This document shows positions 1 through 9,233 of a stretch of 64,000 nt of DNA, one piece after another (the first letter of the stretch is position 1; every line of letters begins with the position of its first letter). Location: assembly GCA_015069195.1 (NCBI GenBank), contig SVJA01000003.1:1-64000 (forward strand), written 5' to 3'. The notes beneath the pieces were generated by a model. It saw only the letters and a program-made list of their open reading frames with translations. It was not told the origin of the DNA and searched no databases. The position numbers were made by a program, and so were the translations under genes. This DNA comes from Oscillospiraceae bacterium (GTDB lineage: Bacteria > Bacillota > Clostridia > UBA1212).

Positions 1-3000
1 TAACAGTGATTGTTGTACCGTAGTCAACTGTACCTGTCGGACTGATAGTAACTTTACCATTGGAAACAGTACCTACGGAAACTGCACACTGAATCTTCTT
101 GAATGTAGCAGTAACTGTAGAAGCTTTAGTTACTTTAAATGTAGTACCTGAAATAGCAGTACCGTTTACAAGGATCTGATCGAGTTCATATCCTTCGCTT
201 GGTGTAGCCGTTACAGTAATTGTTGTGTTGTAAGCAATGTTTCCTGTAGAACTTAGAGTAACAGTACCGTTTGAAACTTCTCCAACTGAAACTGCGTATG
301 TTTTCTTTGCAAAAGTAACCGAGATTGCAGTCTCTGCTGCTGTCATAGTATGTGTGTAAGTAGCTGTTGCTCCGCTGTTTGTAACAGTAACAGCAGTACC
401 GTTTACTGTAATCTTAGAAACTTTGTAACCTGTAGCAGGTGTCAGAGTATATGAAATGCTCTGGCCGATTGTTCCGGTAGTGGCTGTTGTTCCGTCTGCA
501 AAAGTAGCAGTACCGCTTCCGCTTGCAACTGCAATCGTTACATTGTACGAAATAGCAGTAAATGTAGCTGCAACGGTAGTAGCCGCGTTTACAGTATACG
601 TACCGCCGCTGCTGAGGCTTGTGCTACCTGCCTTAAGAGTGCTGAGTTTGTATCCTGTAGACGGAGTTGCTGTAACTTTGATTACTGTACCGTGTTCAAC
701 AGTAGCACCGTTTGCAATGGCATCTCCTGTGGAGTTGTTTGTGATTGCAATAGTACCGTTTGTCGGAGCAGTTATTGTAATCTTGTAAGTCTTCTTTGCA
801 AATGTAGCAGAAACTGTAGTAGCTGCGCTGACTGTGTAAGTATCGCCGCTGCTGAGGCTTGTGCTGCCTGCCTTAAGAGTGCTCAGGTTGTAGCCTGTGC
901 TCGGTGTTGCGGTTACTTTGATAACCGTACCTGTGTCAACATAACTGCCCGAGCTGATAGAAGCACCGCTTGAGTTATTTGTAACAGTAATAGTACCGCC
1001 TGTAGGCTGGCTGTATGTAACTTTGTATATTTTACCGACTGTACCTGAATAGGTAACAGCGCCTGTAACGGTATGAGTTCCTGATACTGCAGCGGTAGAA
1101 ATTGTCGAGTTGGACTTGATCGAACTTCCTCCTGCTGTAATAGTCTTTACTCTGTAACCTGAAGAAGGTGTGAGTGTAACTGTAAGAACGCTGCCGTGTG
1201 CAACAGTATCGCCGCTGGCAATAGCATTACCTGAAGCGTCTTTAACAGTAACAGTACCGCCTGTCGGGTTAGTTATTGTTATAGCATAAGTTTTAATAGT
1301 AAATGTTGCAGTAACAGTAGTAGCCGCGCTGACAGTAAATGTACCACCGCTGCTGAGGCTTGTGCTGCCTGCCTTAAGAGTACTGAGTTTGTAACCTGTG
1401 GAAGGTGTCGCAGTTACAGTGATTACTGTACCGTATTCAACAGAATCACCGCTTGCGATAGCATTACCGGAATCATCCGTAAGAGTAACAGTACCGTTGG
1501 ACGGAGTTGTTATTGTAACTGTGTATTTTTCTTTTACATAAGTAGCGGCAACAGTAGTAGCTGCACTGACAGTATATGTACCGCCGTTAGACAAAGTTGT
1601 GCTGCCTGCTTTAAGAGTAGAAAGGTTGTAGCCTGTAGCTTCTGTAACGGAAACTTTGATAACCGTACCGGTATCTACATAACTGCCTGAACTGATAGCA
1701 GCACCTGTTGAGTTATTTGTAACTGCGATAGTACCGCCTGTAGCCTGGCTGTAAGAAACTTTGTAAATCTTTCCGCAAGTACCTGACAATGTAAATGCAG
1801 CAGCTCCTACAGTATAGGAGTAAGTAACTGCAGCAGAACTTATGGTTGAGTTGGTTTTCTTAGAAGTACCGTTTACTGTGATTGTCTTTACTCTGTAACC
1901 GGAAGACGGTGTAAGAGTAACTGTAAGTACACTCTTGTATGCAACTGCAGTACCTGTTGTAACAGCATTACCAGATGCATCTGTAACTGTAATCGTACCG
2001 CCTGTGGGGTTAGTTATTGTCATCGTGTAAGACTGCTTTGTAAATGTACCTGTGACAGTAGTAGCCGCAGTGAGAGTAAATGTACCGCCGCTGCTGAGGC
2101 TTGTGCTGCCTGCCTTAAGAGTGCTGAGCTTATAACCTGTAGCCGGTGTAGCAGTTACAGTGATAACTGTACCGTGTTCAACAGTAGCACCGCTTGCGAT
2201 AGCATTACCGGAAGCATCCTTAAGAGTTACCGTACCGTTTGAAGCAGATATTGTAACGGTGTAAGTTTTCTTTGCAAATGTAGCAGAAACCGTAGTAGCC
2301 GCACTGACAGTATATGTACCGCCGCTGCTTAAAGTTGTACTGCCTGCTTTAAGAGTGCTCAGATTGTAGCCGGTACTTGCAGTAGCGGTTACTTTAATAA
2401 CCGTACCTGTGTCTACATAGCTGCCCGAGCTGATAGCAGCACCGCTTGAGTTGTTTGTAACAGCGATTGTACCGCCGGTAGGCTGGCTGAACGAAACCTT
2501 ATATATCTTTCCTGCTGTACCGGAAATTGTAAAGTTTGCTGCACCAACTGTGTATGTGTATGTTACCGCAGTTGTTGACATAGTTGTGAAGGTTTTCTTA
2601 GAAGTACCATCTACTGTAACAGTCTTTACTCTGTAGCCTGATGAAGGTGTAAGAGTAACTGTAAGTGATGTACCGTACGCAACCTTGCTGCCTGTAGCAA
2701 CATCGGTAGAACCGTTTTTAACAGTAATCGTAGCACCGGTAGGATTTGTTATCGTCATTGTGTACGAATTCTTTGCGAATGTACCGGTAACCGTTGTGGC
2801 AGCAGTAAGAGTAAATGTACCGCCACTGCTGAGGCTTGTGCTGCCTGCCTTAAGAGAACTCAGTGAGTATCCTGTATTTGCTTTAGCAGTAACTTTGATT
2901 ACTGTGCCATGCTCGACAGTAGCACCGCTGGCAATAGTCGCACCTGTCGAATTGTTTGTAAGTGTAACCGTACCGTTGGATGCAGATACTGTAACCTTGT

Positions 3001-6000
3001 ATGTCTTCTTTGCAAATGTAGCAGAAACCGTAGTAGCGGCACTGACAGTATATGTACCGCCGCTGCTTAAAGTTGTACTGCCTGCTTTAAGAGTGCTCAG
3101 ATTGTAGCCGGTACTTGCAGTAGCGGTTACTTTAATAACCGTACCTGTGTCTACATAGCTGCCCGAGCTGATAGCAGCACCGCTTGAGTTGTTTGTAACC
3201 GCGATAGTACCGCCGGTAGGCTGGCTGAACGAAACCTTATATATCTTTCCTGCTGTACCTGAAATGGTAGTGGCTGCTGAAACTGTGTGGCTGTAAGTCA
3301 CAGCAGTTGTAGACATTGTTGTATATGTTTTTTTAGCAGTACCGCCGATTGTAACAGTCTTTACTCTGTAGCCTGAAGAAGGTGTAAGTGTAACTGTAAG
3401 AACGGTACCGTGAGCAACACTGGCACCACTTGCAACAGCATTACCTGAAGCATCTTTAAGTGTGATAGTAGCACCTGTCGGGTTAGTAATTGTTATAGCA
3501 TACGTTTTCTTTGCAAACGTAGCAGTAACAGTAGTAGCTGCACTTACTGTAAATGTACCACCGCTGGAAAGTGAAGTACTGCCTGCTTTAAGGGAGCTGA
3601 GTTTGTAACCTGTGCTCGGAGTAGCAGTAACAGTAATTTTTGTACCATATGCTACAGAAGAACCGCTTGAGATAGTATTACCTGAAGCATCTTTAAGTGT
3701 AACAGTACCGTTGGTCGGAGTTGTTACTGTAATCTTATATGTAATTTTTGCAAATGTTACAGATACTGTCGTATCCTGCGCAGGCATCTCAAACTGATAA
3801 ACTGCGGCAGCACCGCTGTTAGTAACCGTAACAGATGTTCCGTTTACGGTTATTTTAGATACTTTGTATCCTGTAGAAGGTGAAACCTCGTAGTTTATCA
3901 ATGTACCGGGGGCTACCACGGTCGATGTAAGGTCGTTTCCGAAGTGAACCTTACCGCTACCGCTGGCAACTGACGCATTTAAAGCATAAGTTGCTTCGGT
4001 AATTGTGATATTATACGATGTTCCGCTGTTTGCAAATTTACAGTTGTTGAGATTTGCAGAAGATGAAGAACCATGTGCGTCATATGCTATCCACATCGTA
4101 TACTCACCTGCGGCAAGTCCTGTACTCGGTAAATTTGCACCGGCTGTAGCCTGATCAGGGAAAGTTAATGTGCCACTGGAGGATAACGCCAATGCCCAAT
4201 AATGTGATGCAGTACTTCCCGGTGATGTACCTTTCTTATAAAGACCAACAAACGGTTTTATATTCTGTACTGCAGAAGAGTAACTGCCGAGTCCTGAATA
4301 GCTGACAGTAATGGTTTCTCCGAGTTTGTAAGTAGTCTTATCGGTTGTAACTTTCGGTGACGAAGGTGCTGATGTCAAAAATCTGATAGAACGCAAATAA
4401 AGCGTTGAACCTGAAGCAGTATCACCGTCAAAATAGTCGAATCTTATCTGGTTAAGATTTCCTGTCCAAGTTGAGAGACTTGAAAGATTGATGATATAGT
4501 CATGCCACAAACCATCGTTGTTCCATGTCCAGCTTGTTGCACAATTTTCTGTAGGAGCTGTTATGGAACCGGGACAGAGATACATCTTCGCCGCTTTATT
4601 TGCAGCAGATGTCTTTGCTGTAACGATCATATATTTGTAGCTGGAAGCACTTACCGTTCCGAACTTTGTATAGTCGAGATAGAACTGCGGGTCATTATGT
4701 GCAGCAGAAGTCTTGACTACCATGGTAGCATCTCCTGCAGGACATGTGCCGAGAGATATAGTGGTAGCCTGAAGAACTGAGCCTTTTGCCCAGTTAACTG
4801 TAGTGCTGTTATCAAAAACTATATCAGTTGCAGTAACAATAGATGTGAATTTTACAACAACCGCACACGCGCCTGCCGGCATCGTGAATTGATAAACATG
4901 GTCAGCCCCTCCGTTTTGTATAGTAACGGCTGTGCCGCCTACCGTTATGGAAGACGCTTTCCATCCGCTGGCTGGCGTAACTTGATAGTTAACTATTTGT
5001 CCTGCCGGTGCATATGCAGATGTGACACCATTACCGAAGTGAACAGTACCACTACCGCTGGCAACCGATGCAGTAACCGCATAAGTTGTTGCTGCTTCTT
5101 TTGTGAATGTTACCGAAACAGTCGCATTTGCCGCTTCCATAGTAAACTGGTAAACAGCGTCACCACCATTGTTCTTTATGGTCTGTGACGTTCCGTAAAC
5201 AAGAATTTTTGTAGCTTTGTAACCTGCTGCAGGAGTTACCTGATAGTTTACAACGGTACCTGCAGCAACTTGAGCAGATGTAACATTGTTACCAAAGTGA
5301 ACACTACCGCTACCGCTTGCAACGGATGCTGTAACAGTGTAGAGAGTAGATGTAGTACCGCCGCCGGTTGTACCGCCACCGGTGTTATCTGTGACACCTC
5401 GACCATATGTGATAGCTGCCGCATGTGCATCGGAACCGCTTATGGTAATTGTGTTAACGCTATGTGCTGTGCCTGATGTATTAAATGTTACGACTTTAAA
5501 TGTACCGGTAGAGCCGTATGCACCACAGTTACCACCCATCTTACCTGCTTGTAATTGGGTTGTGAAACCTTCTGCTGTAGAGTTGCTTATATAGTAGTAA
5601 GCAGGAGCAGAGTAGTATACGATAGCTGTCGATTTTGAATATGTAGTTGTAGCGTTAGTAAAAAGACCTACGTAAGAATTCGGACGTGCACTGTCTGTAC
5701 GTGCTACGATACCTGCAGGCAAAGCGTATGATGCCGCAGAAGTATATGTAGCATTAGCGTGTCCTGCGCCGCCTGTCGAAAAACCCACATTTATAGTGCA
5801 ATTTGCAGAAGGCATTGTGAATGCGTAAATCGAAGGATTACCGCTGTTCTGAACAGCAAGTGCAGAACCGTTTACAACAACGGATGTTACTTTGTAACCG
5901 CTTGCCGGAACGGGTCTGAAGAATACAGTTGTACCTGCCGTGAATTTTGCTGATGATACATCGTCGTAGAAGAATACAGATCCTGAACCACCTGCAACAT

Positions 6001-6706
6001 TAGCTGTAGCGGTGTATTTTGCACCGGAAGCTGTAGCGTTTGAAAGCAAGCAGTACCAGTCTATTGTGAGATATGTAGAGTTTATACCGCCGGTAAGCTC
6101 TGCTGCTGTCATCCAGTTACCGCCTGCAGATGAATGTCTGGTATCCCAGTTTGCGGCAGGATCGATAAGAAGATATCTTCCGGATGCTGCATCATAGCCT
6201 GCAATACACATAAAGTGATTGTATACGTGAACGATAGCAGTACCGCCGTTCTTTATGTGATTGGTGAAAGTAGCATCGCTGACCTTACCGTACTGCATGG
6301 TACCTACGGAAAAACCGTACTTAGCACCGAAAGCTGCCTGAAGAGCAGGATATATGGTGTATCTTGTAGTACCGGCTGTGCCGTATCCACCTGTGCTGTA
6401 AGCCCATGTGAAAAGATCCTTCAATGAAATAATATTTCCGTTGAGGTGGTAAACGGCATTTACGATAGACATAATACCGCAACCGTTTTTCTGAATCGTA
6501 CAACCTGCACCGCCTGACGGGTCATAGTTGCCGTAGTTTTGGTCAGTCTGACGGAATACCTGGTAGTTCAGTGAAGAACCTGCCGTAGCTGCTTCCGCCT
6601 GCATAGGTGTAGTTGTAGTGTATTCTTCCGAATAACTAGCGCCAAATGCCAGTGGCGAAATCATGATACAGACTGCCAAAAGAAAACTTAAAATTTTTTT
6701 GGTCAT
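1..6706 (-). CDS. Giant secreted C39-like peptidase / InlB-B-like repeat protein (partial, C-terminus outside window)
   Basis: The frame is open from an ATG at 6706 to the left edge, 2235 codons with no stop. Residues 1-23 form a signal peptide (KK, hydrophobic core, AFGA). Residues about 45-230 resemble a C39-like papain-fold peptidase: GCGIMSIVNA (Cys76), NHFMCIAGYD (His164) and LLIDPA (Asp182). The rest is Thr/Ser/Gly-rich beta repeats of the divergent InlB-B type (pattern GTVIKVTATPSTGYxLSTL), broken at about 3980-4860 by a non-repetitive segment that could be a carbohydrate-binding module. The start has no convincing ribosome binding site; a TTG eight codons upstream is also possible. 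It is probably a surface or secreted protein that processes or binds peptides. The domain names rest on motif reading only. Confidence 0.82.
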   Translation of the reverse strand, partial: MTKKILSFLLAVCIMISPLAFGASYSEEYTTTTPMQAEAATAGSSLNYQVFRQTDQNYGNYDPSGGAGCTIQKNGCGIMSIVNAVYHLNGNIISLKDLFTWAYSTGGYGTAGTTRYTIYPALQAAFGAKYGFSVGTMQYGKVSDATFTNHIKNGGTAIVHVYNHFMCIAGYDAASGRYLLIDPAANWDTRHSSAGGNWMTAAELTGGINSTYLTIDWYCLLSNATASGAKYTATANVAGGSGSVFFYDDVSSAKFTAGTTVFFRPVPASGYKVTSVVVNGSALAVQNSGNPSIYAFTMPSANCTINVGFSTGGAGHANATYTSAASYALPAGIVARTDSARPNSYVGLFTNATTTYSKSTAIVYYSAPAYYYISNSTAEGFTTQLQAGKMGGNCGAYGSTGTFKVVTFNTSGTAHSVNTITISGSDAHAAAITYGRGVTDNTGGGTTGGGTTSTLYTVTASVASGSGSVHFGNNVTSAQVAAGTVVNYQVTPAAGYKATKILVYGTSQTIKNNGGDAVYQFTMEAANATVSVTFTKEAATTYAVTASVASGSGTVHFGNGVTSAYAPAGQIVNYQVTPASGWKASSITVGGTAVTIQNGGADHVYQFTMPAGACAVVVKFTSIVTATDIVFDNSTTVNWAKGSVLQATTISLGTCPAGDATMVVKTSAAHNDPQFYLDYTKFGTVSASSYKYMIVTAKTSAANKAAKMYLCPGSITAPTENCATSWTWNNDGLWHDYIINLSSLSTWTGNLNQIRFDYFDGDTASGSTLYLRSIRFLTSAPSSPKVTTDKTTYKLGETITVSYSGLGSYSSAVQNIKPFVGLYKKGTSPGSTASHYWALALSSSGTLTFPDQATAGANLPSTGLAAGEYTMWIAYDAHGSSSSANLNNCKFANSGTSYNITITEATYALNASVASGSGKVHFGNDLTSTVVAPGTLINYEVSPSTGYKVSKITVNGTSVTVTNSGAAAVYQFEMPAQDTTVSVTFAKITYKITVTTPTNGTVTLKDASGNTISSGSSVAYGTKITVTATPSTGYKLSSLKAGSTSLSSGGTFTVSAATTVTATFAKKTYAITITNPTGATITLKDASGNAVASGASVAHGTVLTVTLTPSSGYRVKTVTIGGTAKKTYTTMSTTAVTYSHTVSAATTISGTAGKIYKVSFSQPTGGTIAVTNNSSGAAISSGSYVDTGTVIKVTATASTGYNLSTLKAGSTTLSSGGTYTVSAATTVSATFAKKTYKVTVSASNGTVTLTNNSTGATIASGATVEHGTVIKVTAKANTGYSLSSLKAGSTSLSSGGTFTLTAATTVTGTFAKNSYTMTITNPTGATITVKNGSTDVATGSKVAYGTSLTVTLTPSSGYRVKTVTVDGTSKKTFTTMSTTAVTYTYTVGAANFTISGTAGKIYKVSFSQPTGGTIAVTNNSSGAAISSGSYVDTGTVIKVTATASTGYNLSTLKAGSTTLSSGGTYTVSAATTVSATFAKKTYTVTISASNGTVTLKDASGNAIASGATVEHGTVITVTATPATGYKLSTLKAGSTSLSSGGTFTLTAATTVTGTFTKQSYTMTITNPTGGTITVTDASGNAVTTGTAVAYKSVLTVTLTPSSGYRVKTITVNGTSKKTNSTISSAAVTYSYTVGAAAFTLSGTCGKIYKVSYSQATGGTIAVTNNSTGAAISSGSYVDTGTVIKVSVTEATGYNLSTLKAGSTTLSNGGTYTVSAATTVAATYVKEKYTVTITTPSNGTVTLTDDSGNAIASGDSVEYGTVITVTATPSTGYKLSTLKAGSTSLSSGGTFTVSAATTVTATFTIKTYAITITNPTGGTVTVKDASGNAIASGDTVAHGSVLTVTLTPSSGYRVKTITAGGSSIKSNSTISTAAVSGTHTVTGAVTYSGTVGKIYKVTYSQPTGGTITVTNNSSGASISSGSYVDTGTVIKVTATPSTGYNLSTLKAGSTSLSSGDTYTVSAATTVSATFAKKTYKITITAPTNGTIAITNNSTGDAIANGATVEHGTVIKVTATPSTGYKLSTLKAGSTSLSSGGTYTVNAATTVAATFTAISYNVTIAVASGSGTATFADGTTATTGTIGQSISYTLTPATGYKVSKITVNGTAVTVTNSGATATYTHTMTAAETAISVTFAKKTYAVSVGEVSNGTVTLSSTGNIAYNTTITVTATPSEGYELDQILVNGTAISGTTFKVTKASTVTATFKKIQCAVSVGTVSNGKVTISPTGTVDYGTTITV
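1005..3788 (-). repeat. Tandem 738-bp (246-residue) superrepeats inside the giant surface gene
   Basis: The same CTGGCT landmark recurs at 1007, 1745, 2483 and at about 3221, exactly 738 bases apart. Each superrepeat holds two units with the core STLKAGSTSLSSGG and one unit with the core PSSGYRVKTI. The blocks at about 2281-2520 and 3019-3258 are almost identical at the DNA level, which indicates recent duplication or gene conversion. Shorter units of about 240 bases continue toward position 1. Confidence 0.85.
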
Positions 6707-6719
6707 TTGAACTGTGAAA

Positions 6720-6750
6720 TCTTCGCTCAAAGAATAACAATCAGCGAAGA
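6720..6750 (-). promoter_or_regulatory. Leader hairpin of the giant surface gene
   Basis: TCTTCGCT at 6720-6727 pairs with AGCGAAGA at 6743-6750: eight base pairs and a 15-base loop, in the 5' leader 14 bases upstream of the ATG. A G-rich run (AAAGGGGGG on the minus strand, about 6756-6764) lies behind it. The hairpin could bring that G-rich run close to the start or control translation. This role is inferred. Confidence 0.4.
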
Positions 6751-6814
6751 CTCAAGCCCCCCTTTCTCTGATAATATATAATATAGTTTATTAAAAAACA
6801 TCATTATTACGGAC

Positions 6815-6843
6815 AGGCTAACATATCGACATACTGCTGTCAA
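6815..6843 (-). promoter_or_regulatory. Promoter of the giant surface gene
   Basis: On the minus strand, TTGACA at 6843-6838, a 17-base spacer and TAGCCT at 6820-6815. Transcription would start near 6808, giving a leader of about 100 bases before the ATG at 6706. Confidence 0.5.
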
Positions 6844-6941
6844 CGAAAAATAAGTAAAATCGACAGATAAAAAAGCAAGAAATTTAATGCGATTGTGTGG
6901 ACAAAAATGTCGCATACAATATGTTGATGTCTGCCCTTTAA

Positions 6942-6970
6942 TTGACTGAACAATGCATTTATGTTACTAT
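6942..6970 (+). promoter_or_regulatory. Promoter of ybaB-recR-prfA-sua5
   Basis: TTGACT at 6942-6947, 17 bases, TACTAT at 6965-6970 (followed by AAT). It lies 59 bases upstream of the ybaB start and is oriented away from the surface-protein gene. Confidence 0.5.
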
Positions 6971-7028
6971 AATACGGCAGTTTTTATAACAAGTTTATAT
7001 AGGTATTATATTACGGAGGTATTCAAAT

Positions 7029-7385
7029 ATGGCAAAAGGTATGAGAGGCGGATTCGGAAGACCGCACGGCGGTAGCGGAATGGGCGGAAACAATATGCAA
7101 CAAATGCTCAGACAGGCACAGCAGATGCAGGCAAATATGGAAAGAGAACAGGCTGAAATTGCCGAGATGACTTTTGAAGCTACTGCAGGCGGCGGAGCGG
7201 TTAAAGTTGTACTCAAAGGTGACAAAACCGTAGACAGTGTAGAACTTTCACCTGATGTTGTAGATCCTGATGATATAGAAATGCTTCAGGATTTGATAGT
7301 CGCGGCTTTGAATGAAGGTATGAAGCAGGTTGATGAGTGTACCGAAGAGCGTATGGGCAAATATACCGCAGGACTTCCGATGTAA
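7029..7385 (+). CDS. ybaB: YbaB/EbfC-type nucleoid-associated protein
   Basis: 118 residues, normal for the YbaB/EbfC family of small dimeric DNA-binding proteins. A Gly/Met-rich N-terminus is followed by the family pattern: MLRQAQQMQANMEREQAEI, then GGGAVKVVLKGD, SPDVVDPDDIEMLQDLIVAAL and a C-terminal MGKYTAGLP. ACGGAGG sits 7 bases before the ATG. As in Bacillus it lies directly before recR, which suggests a link to recombination or nucleoid structure, although dnaX is not in front of it here. Confidence 0.93.
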   Translation: MAKGMRGGFGRPHGGSGMGGNNMQQMLRQAQQMQANMEREQAEIAEMTFEATAGGGAVKVVLKGDKTVDSVELSPDVVDPDDIEMLQDLIVAALNEGMKQVDECTEERMGKYTAGLPM

Positions 7386-7493
7386 TTTGAAACAAAAGGC
7401 ATAATGTTGGTTATACAGCCTATTGCGTATGCAACGGGCGGAAGATATACAATATGTTGTATATTATATATTAAATAAGGAAGAGAATTGTTT

Positions 7494-7520
7494 CAGCCGC
7501 GCGCTTCACGCGCGCGGCTG
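7494..7520. repeat. GC-rich perfect palindrome between ybaB and recR
   Basis: Two 11-base arms (CAGCCGCGCGC and its complement) around the loop TTCAC. There is no T-run after it, so it is not a normal terminator; it sits 24 bases before recR. It could act as an attenuator or mRNA-stability element, or be a dispersed palindromic element like others in this window. Confidence 0.7.
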
Positions 7521-7543
7521 TACATATTTAGGGGAAAATAGAA

Positions 7544-8140
7544 ATGGCATTGTACGCTAAAACGGTAGTAAAACTTATAGAAGAATTTGAAAAATTACCG
7601 GGGATAGGTCACAAATCAGCGCAGAGAATTGCATTTTATTTGCTTGAACAACCGGAAGAAAAAGTAAAGACTTTTGCAGATGCTATGGTTAAGGCGCGAG
7701 AAGGACTCTGCTATTGCTCGGTGTGCTGTAATATGTCTGACAGAGAAGTTTGTGATATCTGCGAAAATGCCGCCAGAGACAAGAGCGTGATATGTGTTGT
7801 TGAAGACCCCAGGGATGTTGCAGCGATGGAAAGATCAAGAGAGTTTCGCGGACTTTACCATGTGCTTCACGGGGCTATTTCGCCTATGTCCGGCATCGGT
7901 GCAGAGGATATAAAGTTAAAAGAACTGGTAAAAAGACTTGATGGAGAAGTTAATGAAGTTATTGTAGCGACAAACCCGACTGTTGAAGGTGAAACTACGG
8001 CGATGTATATTTCAAAATTATTGAAGCCGCTTGGGGTAAAGGTGACAAGAATTGCGCACGGCATACCTGTGGGCGGAGATCTTGAATATGCTGATGAAAT
8101 AACGCTTGCAAGAGCATTGCAGGGCAGACGGGAGATATAA
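7544..8140 (+). CDS. recR: Recombination protein RecR
   Basis: 198 residues, the standard RecR length. It has an N-terminal helix-hairpin-helix ([18 protein letters not shown]), a C4 zinc finger from Cys57 ([16 protein letters not shown]) and a Toprim domain starting [17 protein letters not shown] with [17 protein letters not shown]. RecR works with RecO (and RecF) to load RecA at gaps. AGGGG lies upstream of the ATG. It is in one operon with ybaB and, one base further on, prfA. Confidence 0.96.
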   Translation: MALYAKTVVKLIEEFEKLPGIGHKSAQRIAFYLLEQPEEKVKTFADAMVKAREGLCYCSVCCNMSDREVCDICENAARDKSVICVVEDPRDVAAMERSREFRGLYHVLHGAISPMSGIGAEDIKLKELVKRLDGEVNEVIVATNPTVEGETTAMYISKLLKPLGVKVTRIAHGIPVGGDLEYADEITLARALQGRREI

Positions 8141-8141
8141 A

Positions 8142-9233
8142 ATGTTAGCAAAATTGCAGGCTGCCGAGTTCAGATATGAGGAACTGACAGAAAAATTAAC
8201 GGATCCCGGCGTTATCGGTGACAATAATGAGTACAGAAAAGTTTTGGCAGAACATTCGGAACTTTCAGAATTGATAGAAACTTATCGTGAATATAAAGCA
8301 AAAGTTGAGGCTCGTGATGAGGCGAGAGCATTGCTTGACGAACCTCTTGACGAAGATTTCAGAAAACTTGTTTCAGAAGAATTCAATGAAACTACGACGG
8401 TGGTAAAAGAACTTGAACAGAAGTTAAAAGAACTTTTGATGCCGAAAGACCCGAACGATGAGAAAAACGTTATCATTGAGATAAGAGGCGGTGCCGGAGG
8501 TGAAGAAGCGGCACTTTTTGGTGCTGTTTTGTTCAGAATGTATTCAAAGTATGCGGAGAAAAAAGGCTGGCATATAGAGATAATTGATTCAAACGAAACT
8601 GAAATCGGTGGTTTGAAAGAAATGGTGTTCAGTATTGAGGGCAAAGGCGTTTACAGCAAACTCAAATTTGAGAGTGGTGTTCACCGTGTACAGCGAGTGC
8701 CGACGACCGAGTCGGGCGGTCGTATTCATACTTCTACTGCGACGGTTGCGGTGCTTCCGGAGGCTGATGAAGTTGATTACGAGCTCAGTATGAATGATGT
8801 TGAGATAGATACTTACCGTTCCGGTGGTGCCGGCGGACAGCACGTAAATAAGACTGATTCTGCGATACGACTTACTCATAAGCCTACCGGTATCGTGGTT
8901 ACGTGCCAGGATCAGCGCTCCCAGCTCAAAAATAAAGAGAAGGCATTCAAAGTACTTCGTACAAAGCTTCTTGATATGTGCAGAGAACAGCAGACAGACG
9001 AGATTGCGGAGGACAGAAAAAGCCAGGTCGGAACAGGCGACAGAAGTGAGAGGATAAGAACATACAATTATCCTCAAAACAGAGTTACTGACCACAGAAT
9101 TGACCTTACTTTGTACAAATTGACCGAAATACTTGAAGGAAGTATTGACGAAATAATAGACGAATTGATAACAAGTGACCGAGCAAAGAAACTTGCATCG
9201 GGAAATAACGGAGAAACGGAAGCGGCGTTTTAA
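8142..9233 (+). CDS. prfA: Peptide chain release factor 1
   Basis: 363 residues from the ATG at 8142, just after the recR stop. GGGAG lies 9 bases upstream, so this start is preferred to the in-frame CTG-like start inside recR. The protein carries the GGQ catalytic motif ([12 protein letters not shown]) and the PxT codon-reading motif (VPTTES), which identifies RF1 (UAA/UAG) and not RF2. The C-terminus is normal. Confidence 0.96.
   Translation: MLAKLQAAEFRYEELTEKLTDPGVIGDNNEYRKVLAEHSELSELIETYREYKAKVEARDEARALLDEPLDEDFRKLVSEEFNETTTVVKELEQKLKELLMPKDPNDEKNVIIEIRGGAGGEEAALFGAVLFRMYSKYAEKKGWHIEIIDSNETEIGGLKEMVFSIEGKGVYSKLKFESGVHRVQRVPTTESGGRIHTSTATVAVLPEADEVDYELSMNDVEIDTYRSGGAGGQHVNKTDSAIRLTHKPTGIVVTCQDQRSQLKNKEKAFKVLRTKLLDMCREQQTDEIAEDRKSQVGTGDRSERIRTYNYPQNRVTDHRIDLTLYKLTEILEGSIDEIIDELITSDRAKKLASGNNGETEAAF

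Noticed and set aside
1-3800. Regularly spaced repeats that might suggest a CRISPR array
   Set aside because: The unit is 738 or about 240 bases, lies wholly in one open frame and encodes protein repeats; there are no short repeat-spacer units or cas genes.
456-6503. Many open frames of 60-140 codons on the plus strand and a few on the minus strand in the first 6.5 kb
   Set aside because: They are antisense or frame-shifted readings of the giant repeat gene; they have repetitive, low-complexity products and no binding sites.
6727-6915. 62-codon minus-strand frame upstream of the giant gene
   Set aside because: It covers the promoter and hairpin of that gene and has no binding site.
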